Part shown: positions 1 through 4,963 of the stretch, in pieces
Layout: every line of letters begins with the position of its first letter
Numbering within the stretch: the stretch's first letter is position 1
Origin: Gammaproteobacteria bacterium
GTDB taxonomy: Bacteria > Pseudomonadota > Gammaproteobacteria > UBA9214
Direction: 5' to 3'
Length of the DNA stretch: 5,626 nucleotides
NCBI GenBank assembly: GCA_029864225.1
Contig: JAOTTU010000128.1
Location: 1 to 5,626, forward strand
Notes under the pieces: generated by a model
Seen by the model: the letters and a program-made list of their open reading frames with translations, nothing else
The model's database searches: none
Told to the model about the DNA's origin: nothing
Position numbers and translations under genes: made by a program

Positions 1-5
1 ACCGG

Positions 6-866
6 TTGCTACCGGTGACCAGCCTGTTGTTCACGGCGACCCTGTGGGGGATCGTCTGGTATCCGCTTCGCCTGCTGGAGGCCCAGGGCCTGGCCGGACT
101 GTGGAGTGCCGCGATCAGCTACGGTGCGGCCCTGGCCGTCTGTGTCTGGATCTTCGGCCGGAACCAGCGGGTACTCAGGGAAAATATGCCCTACCTTGCC
201 CTGATGGGTCTCGCGGCCGGCTGGTGCAATGTCGCGTTCATCATGGCGGTCCTGGACGGCACCGTGGTGCGCGTGTTGCTGCTGTTTTACCTGTCCCCGT
301 TCTGGGCGGTCTGTCTTGGCTGGTTGATGCTGGGCGAGCGGCTGGATGGCAAGTCATTGCTGGTCTTTGTCGTCGCGGTCTGCGGGGCGATGATCATGCT
401 CTGGGACGAGACCATCGGCATGCCCTGGCCGCGCGCTGAGGCCGACTGGCTGGCCGTTTCCTCCGGGTTCGCCTTTGCGCTGAGTAATGTCTATGTGCGC
501 AAGCTGCGCCACGTGGGTGTCTGGCTCAAATCGGTCAGCAGCTGGCTGGGCGTAGTGCTGGTCGCCATCGTCTGGATCGCCTTCAGCCATGCAGGGCTGC
601 CGGAAGTCGGCAGCGGTGTTGTATTGGCGGCCATCGCTCTGGGCCTGTTCGGGTTCCTGATCATGACCGTCGCCGTCCAGTACGGCGTCTCGCACATGCC
701 ACTACACCGTTCGGCCGTTATCCTGCTGTTCGAGCTGGTCATCGGTGCGGTTTCTTCGCTGTTGCTGACGGACGAGGTCGTGCTGGTGCGTGAGTGGGTC
801 GGCGGCACCATGATCGTCACGGCGGCCTACCTGGCTGCGCGCATCCATGCGGGTGACACGGTATGA
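6..866 (+). CDS. EamA/DMT-family transporter (5' end uncertain)
   Basis: Predicted inner-membrane transporter of the drug/metabolite (EamA, ten-helix) superfamily; the substrate cannot be inferred. The 286-residue product is almost entirely hydrophobic. About ten membrane segments can be placed, near residues 5-22, 33-50, 62-82, 86-108, 117-133, 148-164, 174-193, 203-223, 235-254 and 263-280. They form two EamA repeats. The first repeat ends in the typical P-x(n)-LGE pattern (SPFWAVCLGWLMLGERL, 97-113). The second has the corresponding LFELVIGAVSSLLLTDE stretch (241-257). The length is normal for the family. The first codon given is TTG at 6; GTG at 15 is an alternative. The frame stays open to the window edge, so the true start may lie upstream, but the first helix begins immediately and little can be missing. 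The stop overlaps the start of the following VOC gene (ATGA), so the two are co-translated. Family assignment is firm; export of an amino acid or metabolite would be a guess. Confidence 0.88.
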   Translation: MLPVTSLLFTATLWGIVWYPLRLLEAQGLAGLWSAAISYGAALAVCVWIFGRNQRVLRENMPYLALMGLAAGWCNVAFIMAVLDGTVVRVLLLFYLSPFWAVCLGWLMLGERLDGKSLLVFVVAVCGAMIMLWDETIGMPWPRAEADWLAVSSGFAFALSNVYVRKLRHVGVWLKSVSSWLGVVLVAIVWIAFSHAGLPEVGSGVVLAAIALGLFGFLIMTVAVQYGVSHMPLHRSAVILLFELVIGAVSSLLLTDEVVLVREWVGGTMIVTAAYLAARIHAGDTV

Positions 867-1243
867 CGGCGGTGCCTTGCATACATCATGTCAGTCTGCT
901 GATCAGTGACACGCAGCGTGCGCTGGATTTTTATCATGGCGTGCTGGGGCTGCCGCTGGTTCCCGACCGGCCGGAGATGGGCTTCCCCGGGGCGTGGCTG
1001 CGCATCGGCGAACAGCAGTTGCACCTGCTCGAGCTGCCTCAACAGCTGGCGACTGAAACAGCGTCGCTGCATGGCGGACGGGATCGCCATTTCGCGCTGG
1101 CCGTCGGGGACTTCGAGTCTCTGCGTCAGGCACTGGAGGCGAACGGCATAAAGTACACACTCAGCCGCTCGGGCCGCAGCGCCCTGTTCTGCCGTGACCC
1201 GGATGGCAATGCCGTGGAAATCGTGGAGCACAAGACAGATTAA
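863..1243 (+). CDS. VOC-family protein (glyoxalase/bleomycin-resistance fold)
   Basis: Small cytosolic protein of the vicinal oxygen chelate superfamily, 126 residues, the usual size for a single-domain member that works as a dimer. Two beta-alpha-beta-beta-beta modules are visible. The first opens with IHHVSLLISDTQRALDFYHG (7-26) and closes with QQLHLLEL (51-58). The second opens with DRHFALAV (74-81) and closes with DPDGNAVEIVE (112-122). Likely metal ligands are H9, H54 or E57, H76 and E119, so the metal site seems intact. The DPDGN-x-VEI ending is typical of glyoxalase-like and dioxygenase-like members. The reaction is unknown, and glyoxalase I, epimerase, dioxygenase or antibiotic-binding roles cannot be separated by eye. 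The ATG at 863 overlaps the transporter stop by four bases. GGGTGA at 851-856 can serve as a weak ribosome-binding site, and translational coupling is likely. The TAA stop overlaps the convergent glnD stop. Confidence 0.87.
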   Translation: MTAVPCIHHVSLLISDTQRALDFYHGVLGLPLVPDRPEMGFPGAWLRIGEQQLHLLELPQQLATETASLHGGRDRHFALAVGDFESLRQALEANGIKYTLSRSGRSALFCRDPDGNAVEIVEHKTD

Positions 1244-3954
1244 CGGAAGAGGGCAGGCGCCCCGCCCTGTTTACTGTCGAGGTGTTTATGCAGCGCCTTT
1301 TCAAGGCACTCGATCTGCCCGGCATCCTCGATGGGCCGGTTATTACGGTCGGTGATATAGAAAATATCCTCGGCCCGCGATCCCAGCGTGATGATTTTTG
1401 CGTTCAACAATCTTACCTTGCATTCTCCAAAGGCCTTGCCGACCTGGGAGAGCAGGCCGGGGTGATCCGAGGTGATCAGTTCCATGATGGTGCGGCTGTT
1501 GGTCTCGTCGCGCTTGAATTCGATATGGGTCTGGATCGGAAAATGGCGGTACTCACGCGGTGTTCTGCGTGATACATGCCACTCGTCACGCCCGCCGTTC
1601 TCGATTTCCCGGAGCAGGGCAGTGTGGATTTCGTCTACACGCAGGTCATCACCTGCCGGCTCGCCGGAGGCCTCGAGGACGTGAAAGGTGTTCAGCACAT
1701 GACCATCATGGGTAGTGATGATGCCGGCATCGACGACATCCAGTCCCAGCTGGTCGAGCACTGCGGTGATCAGGGTGAATAACTCGTCCGAGGCGCGTGC
1801 ATAGATGAATATTTCCGTGCTGCCGCGTTCGGTGACCGGTTGCACGCTGACGATACAGGCGTCGGCGTCCTGCAGCCCGGCAAGCAGGCGGGTATGCCAG
1901 GCGACCTGGTCAGGAGTATGGCGCTGGAAATATTCCTCGTCGAGGTTCTGCCATACCTCATCGGGCCGTTCAACCGGCGGCGCGATACTGCGCAGCAGGC
2001 GGCGTGCCTCCTGCTGGACCTGCTGGATATGCTCGGCACGTTCCAGCGGATCCTGCAGACCGCGCTGCAGCGCACGCCGGGTGCTGTAGTAGAGCTGGCT
2101 GAGCAGGGTGTTCTTCCAGTTGTTCCACAGGTTCGGGTTGGTGCCGCGGATATCACACACCGTGAGCAGGTAGAGATAATCCAGTCGCACCGGATCCTCC
2201 ACCAGGCGCGCGAACCGGTTGACCACGACCGGGTCGCTGATGTCCTCGCGCTGTGCAACGGAGGACATTGTCAGGTGGTTCTCCACCAGCCAGGCGACCA
2301 ACCGCGTGTCGTAGCTGCTCAGGTGATGTTTTTGGCAGAAGTCACGGGCATCCTCCGCACCAAGCGTGGAGTGGTCGCCGCCGCGCCCCTTGCCGATATC
2401 ATGGAACAGGCCGGCAAGATAAAGCAGTTCGGGCTTCGGGATGGTGCTAATGATGCGACTGCAAAGCGGCAGTTCGTCTGAGAACTCGGGCAAGGTCAGG
2501 CGCCGCATGTTACGCACGACGAAGAGGATATGCTCGTCGACCGTGTAGGCATGAAACAGGTCATACTGCATAAGCCCCGTGATGCGCTCGAAAGCCGGTA
2601 TGTAGGCCGCGAGAATTCCATACATATTCATTCGCCGCAGCACATGCGTGACCCCGATGGGCTGCTTGATGATCTCCATGAACAGACTTCTGGCGCGGAT
2701 GTCATCCCGGAACTTCTCGTCGATGCGGTGGCAGTGTTTGCGGATGGCGCGGACCGTGTCGGCGCGTATGCCCTTTAACTCCGGGTTCTGCTCGAGTAGC
2801 AGGAAGATCTCGAGCAGCGCGAAGGGGTAGTTCTGGAACACATTGGCGTCGGCGACTTCAAGGTAACCGTTTCTTGCCTGAAAGCGCTTGTTGATCCGCA
2901 CGCTTTCGCCGGCCCCGCCCGGAAACAGGATCTCCTCCTGGAACAGCTGCAACAGCATCTCGTTGAGGCGGCTCAATTCCATTACGGTCCGGTAATACTG
3001 CTTCATGAAGGCCTCGACGCCCAACCGGTCCTCCTGGTCATGGTAGCCGAACTGTTCGGCCAGGGTGCGCTGGTAGTCAAACAGCAGGCGGTCCTCGCCG
3101 CGCCCGGTCAGGGTGTGCAAGGCAAACCTGATTTCCCAGAGGAAATTCCTGCCTTCCACCAGGGTGTGGTACTCGTCCTCGGTCAAAAAGCCGTGGCTGA
3201 CAAGGTCCTCGAGCAGTCCCGAGCCAAACTGCCGGTTGGTCACCCAGGCAATCATCTGGATGTCACGCAGACCGCCGGGGCTTCCCTTGACGTTGGGTTC
3301 CAGGTTGTAGGCGGTGTCATGGTATTTGTGATAGCGCCTGATCTGCTCTGCGTGTTTCTCCTTGAAGAAGTCGGTGCTGTTCCAGATCTTGTCGGGGGCC
3401 ACACTGGCGCGCATCTCCCGGAACAACGTAGCGTTGCCGGCCAGTAGCCGGGCCTCCATCAGGTTGGTGATGACAGTGATGTCGGCGAGGGATTGCTCAA
3501 CGCATTCGCTGATGGTGCGTACACTGTGACCCACCTCCAGGCCGATATCCCAAAGGAATATCAGCAGGGATTCGAGTTGCGAATTGAACTGTTCTCCATG
3601 GCTTTCGGGCAGCAGGATCATGAGGTCGATGTCCGAGCCGGGCATCAGTTCACCGCGCCCGTAGCCGCCCACGGCGACAAAGGACGCACTGCCGGCATTG
3701 GCCCCCATGAACCTGTCCCAGGCGCGCGCCAGCACCTGGTCAACCAGCCAGGAGCGTGCGGCGATCAGGGTCGGGGCCCCGACCCCGTCTTCGAACTTCT
3801 GTTTCAGTGTGGTCTGGCTGTGTTCCAGGAACTTTTTGAATGCCGGCACCGGCGAGCCGGTGGGGGCGAGTTCAGCGTCCAGCGCATGCGTGCCGAACCA
3901 GGCTTCATAGCGTTCCAGGACATTGATTGCGGTGCTGCTATCCTGTATTGCCAT
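1240..3954 (-). CDS. glnD: [protein-PII] uridylyltransferase / uridylyl-removing enzyme GlnD
   Basis: Cytosolic bifunctional nitrogen sensor. It adds UMP to PII proteins (GlnB/GlnK) when glutamine is low and removes it when glutamine is high, which controls glutamine synthetase adenylylation and NtrBC. The 904 residues match the family (about 890 in E. coli). Domains in order: nucleotidyltransferase with GGYGRGELMPGSDID at 96-110, whose D108 and D110 are the expected metal ligands; the conserved GlnD segment NVKGSPGGLRDIQMIAW at 221-237; an HD domain with FHAYTVDEH (467-475), HDIGKGRGGDHS (518-529) and D601 in CDIRGTN, for uridylyl removal; and two C-terminal ACT domains near 698-775 and 822-895 for glutamine sensing. 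All key motifs are intact, so both activities should be present. The ATG lies three bases after the map stop (TAG CCC ATG). Only a distant GGTGA precedes it, which suggests coupled translation from map. The TAA stop overlaps the convergent VOC stop. No glnB or amtB is in the window. Confidence 0.98.
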   Translation of the reverse strand: MAIQDSSTAINVLERYEAWFGTHALDAELAPTGSPVPAFKKFLEHSQTTLKQKFEDGVGAPTLIAARSWLVDQVLARAWDRFMGANAGSASFVAVGGYGRGELMPGSDIDLMILLPESHGEQFNSQLESLLIFLWDIGLEVGHSVRTISECVEQSLADITVITNLMEARLLAGNATLFREMRASVAPDKIWNSTDFFKEKHAEQIRRYHKYHDTAYNLEPNVKGSPGGLRDIQMIAWVTNRQFGSGLLEDLVSHGFLTEDEYHTLVEGRNFLWEIRFALHTLTGRGEDRLLFDYQRTLAEQFGYHDQEDRLGVEAFMKQYYRTVMELSRLNEMLLQLFQEEILFPGGAGESVRINKRFQARNGYLEVADANVFQNYPFALLEIFLLLEQNPELKGIRADTVRAIRKHCHRIDEKFRDDIRARSLFMEIIKQPIGVTHVLRRMNMYGILAAYIPAFERITGLMQYDLFHAYTVDEHILFVVRNMRRLTLPEFSDELPLCSRIISTIPKPELLYLAGLFHDIGKGRGGDHSTLGAEDARDFCQKHHLSSYDTRLVAWLVENHLTMSSVAQREDISDPVVVNRFARLVEDPVRLDYLYLLTVCDIRGTNPNLWNNWKNTLLSQLYYSTRRALQRGLQDPLERAEHIQQVQQEARRLLRSIAPPVERPDEVWQNLDEEYFQRHTPDQVAWHTRLLAGLQDADACIVSVQPVTERGSTEIFIYARASDELFTLITAVLDQLGLDVVDAGIITTHDGHVLNTFHVLEASGEPAGDDLRVDEIHTALLREIENGGRDEWHVSRRTPREYRHFPIQTHIEFKRDETNSRTIMELITSDHPGLLSQVGKAFGECKVRLLNAKIITLGSRAEDIFYITDRNNRPIEDAGQIECLEKALHKHLDSKQGGAPALFR
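1250..1272 (+). terminator. possible weak intrinsic terminator after the VOC gene
   Basis: Seven bases past the VOC stop, AGGGC (1250-1254) can pair with GCCCT (1264-1268). After one A-C mismatch, two more G-C pairs close a CGC loop (1258-1260). The stem is followed by GTTTA, so the U-tract is short and the element is at best a poor terminator. It lies wholly inside the last codons of glnD (region encoding QGGAPALFR), so its GC content may be only coding sequence. No better terminator is visible for either convergent transcript. Confidence 0.3.
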
Positions 3955-3957
3955 GGG

Positions 3958-4725
3958 CTATATTTCGTCACCGGGCAGGCAGGTCAGGACATCGTGGCCA
4001 CTATCCGTGACCAGGATGGTGTGCTCCCACTGGGCCGAGAGGCTGTGGTCCTTGGTGACGACCGTCCAGCCATCAGGCAGCAGCTTGGTATGGCGTTTGC
4101 CTGCGTTCACCATCGGCTCGATGGTGAAGGTCATGCCGGGCTCGAGTTTCATCCCGGTGCCGGGTTTCCCGTAATGCAGGATCTGAGGGTCTTCGTGGAA
4201 TTCACGTCCGATACCATGGCCGCAGTACTCGCGCACAATCGAGCAGTTGTTGGCCTCGGCATGAGACTGTATGGCAAACCCGATATCGCCCAGCCGGGTC
4301 CCGGGCTTCACCATGTCAATGCCAATGACCAGGCATTCGTGGCTGATACGCGCCAGGCGTTTGCTGGCCACCCTGGGCTCGCCGACGAAGAACATCTTGC
4401 TGGTGTCGCCGTGGAATCCGTCCTTGATCACGGTGACGTCGATGTTAACCATGTCGCCTTTCTTGAGCATCTTGTTGGACGGGATCCCGTGGCACACGAC
4501 GTGGTTGACGGAGGTGCAGATGGATTTCGGGAAGCCGCGGTAATTCAGCGGGGCAGGGATCGCACGCTGCTCATTGACGATGTAGTCATGGCAGATCCTG
4601 TCGAGTTCATCGGTGGCGATCCCCGGCCTGACGCAGGGTGCAATCATGCGCAGTACCTCTGCGGCGAGGTGGCCGGCGACGCGCATTTTTTCTATTTCGG
4701 ACGGGGTTTTTATGGTGACAGCCAT
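3958..4725 (-). CDS. map: methionine aminopeptidase, type I
   Basis: Cytosolic metalloprotease that removes the initiator methionine from nascent proteins after deformylation, when the second residue is small. The product is 255 residues with a single pita-bread domain and no N-terminal extension, so it is the type Ia (E. coli-like) form. The dinuclear metal site is complete: D96 (NIDVT), D107 (GDTS), H170 (CGHGIG), E203 (TIEP) and E234 (QWEHT). The catalytic histidines H79 (VCHG) and H177 (FHEDP) are also present. Numbering runs one less than in E. coli. The start MAVTIKTPSEIEKMRVAG agrees with the family. The ribosome-binding site is weak: AGGA at 4742-4739 is 13 bases away and GAAAG at 4734-4730 is only 4 away. 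It is the first gene of a map-glnD transcript, divergent from rpsB. The arrangement is the usual gammaproteobacterial one. Confidence 0.98.
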   Translation of the reverse strand: MAVTIKTPSEIEKMRVAGHLAAEVLRMIAPCVRPGIATDELDRICHDYIVNEQRAIPAPLNYRGFPKSICTSVNHVVCHGIPSNKMLKKGDMVNIDVTVIKDGFHGDTSKMFFVGEPRVASKRLARISHECLVIGIDMVKPGTRLGDIGFAIQSHAEANNCSIVREYCGHGIGREFHEDPQILHYGKPGTGMKLEPGMTFTIEPMVNAGKRHTKLLPDGWTVVTKDHSLSAQWEHTILVTDSGHDVLTCLPGDEI

Positions 4726-4776
4726 ATAACTTTCTGATTCCTGGGGGCCAAGTCCCGGCTTGGGGGTATGCGTAGA

Positions 4777-4805
4777 TTGCCGCTGGAGGAAGTGTATGGT
4801 ATAAA
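4777..4805 (+). promoter_or_regulatory. predicted extended -10 sigma70 promoter for rpsB
   Basis: TTGCCG (4777-4782, four of six matches to the -35) and TATAAA (4800-4805, five of six matches to the -10) are separated by 17 bases. A TGG directly before the -10 makes it an extended -10 (TGGTATAAA). As I recall it, the E. coli rpsB promoter has the same TGGTATAAAG core. The bases after the -10 are GGCGGGC, a GC-rich discriminator of the kind seen at ribosomal promoters under stringent (ppGpp/DksA) control. The start site is expected near 4812-4815, giving a leader of about 150 bases. Confidence 0.75.
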
Positions 4806-4819
4806 GGCGGGCTTGTTAA
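4791..4819 (-). promoter_or_regulatory. predicted sigma70 promoter for map-glnD
   Basis: Read on the minus strand, TTAACA (4819-4814, five of six matches to the -35 consensus) is followed after exactly 17 bases by TACACT (4796-4791, four of six matches to the -10). The predicted transcript starts near 4784, giving an untranslated leader of about 60 bases before the map ATG. The AT-rich palindrome AATTTAAATT (4844-4853) lies upstream at about the distance of an UP element. The promoter overlaps the rpsB promoter on the opposite strand. This is a prediction from spacing and consensus only. Confidence 0.5.
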
Positions 4820-4857
4820 GCGGCCCATTCGGGGTCGCTTCTCAATTTAAATTCACA

Positions 4858-4873
4858 CATGTGCCGGCACATG
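4858..4873. repeat. perfect 16-bp palindrome in the rpsB leader
   Basis: CATGTGCCGGCACATG is identical to its reverse complement over all 16 bases. In RNA it can form a six-pair hairpin with a CCGG loop. That hairpin would compete with the leader's long-range helix (which uses 4858-4865) and inner hairpin (which uses 4866-4870). In DNA it resembles a dimeric regulator site, but it sits about 46 bases downstream of the predicted rpsB start and I recognise no known operator. Confidence 0.6.
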
Positions 4874-4951
4874 CAGCAGGGTGCCTGGCAGTCGTTGAAT
4901 ACGGCAGCCGGGTTGCTGACATGGGGTGCATGGAGGCCTAACCCGAAAATT

Positions 4952-4956
4952 GGAGA
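4952..4956 (+). promoter_or_regulatory. Shine-Dalgarno site of rpsB
   Basis: GGAGA ends seven bases before the ATG at 4964, which is good spacing and fixes this start. It lies seven bases after the 3' strand of the candidate pseudoknot (4940-4945), so folding or S2 binding there could block ribosome access. A second, stronger-looking GGAGG at 4932-4936 is too far from the ATG to serve this start. Confidence 0.8.
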
Positions 4957-4963
4957 ATTATTG

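Larger units (their letters stand above)
4812..4963 (+). promoter_or_regulatory. rpsB leader: S2 autoregulatory RNA (t44/tff-like)
   Basis: Structured 5' untranslated region of rpsB. In E. coli the equivalent leader lets free S2 protein repress translation of rpsB-tsf, and parts of it were once listed as the small RNA t44/tff. Visible elements: a 5' hairpin AAGCGGCCC/GGGGTCGCTT (4818-4840, nine pairs, one G-U, loop ATTCG); an A/U-rich linker; a long-range helix of CATGTGCC (4858-4865) with GGTGCATG (4925-4932), eight pairs with two wobbles; an inner hairpin GGCAC (4866-4870)/GTGCC (4881-4885) with a ten-base loop; a short stem CAGC (4905-4908)/GCTG (4915-4918), whose whole loop CGGGTT can pair with AACCCG at 4940-4945. 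From memory, the E. coli leader has matching GGCAC-loop-GTGCC and TGGAGGC-TAACCC blocks and an analogous long-range helix with different bases. Homology is therefore likely; the exact fold is inferred by hand. Confidence 0.82.

Noticed and set aside
827..1231. A 134-codon minus-strand frame opposite the VOC gene
   Set aside because: The plus-strand VOC frame has a clear fold pattern, metal ligands and a coupled start; the opposite frame has none of these.
1840..2481. A 213-codon open frame on the plus strand inside glnD
   Set aside because: It is antisense to the HD and linker region of glnD, has no recognisable domain, and is explained by codon bias of the real gene.
3493..4737. A 414-codon open frame on the plus strand across the 5' part of glnD and all of map
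   Set aside because: It is antisense to two intact genes with complete catalytic motifs. Its translation resembles no family I recognise, it crosses the map-glnD boundary without regard to it, and I see no promoter or ribosome-binding site. Long antisense frames are common in GC-rich coding DNA.
4607..4828. A 73-codon minus-strand frame overlapping the map start and the divergent control region
   Set aside because: It is out of frame with map, begins upstream of the predicted map transcription start, and gives a low-complexity basic product with no family resemblance.
4818..4840. The nine-pair hairpin at the start of the rpsB leader as an intrinsic terminator or attenuator
   Set aside because: It is followed by CTCAATTTAAATT rather than an uninterrupted T-run, and it fits the position of the first hairpin of the S2 leader.
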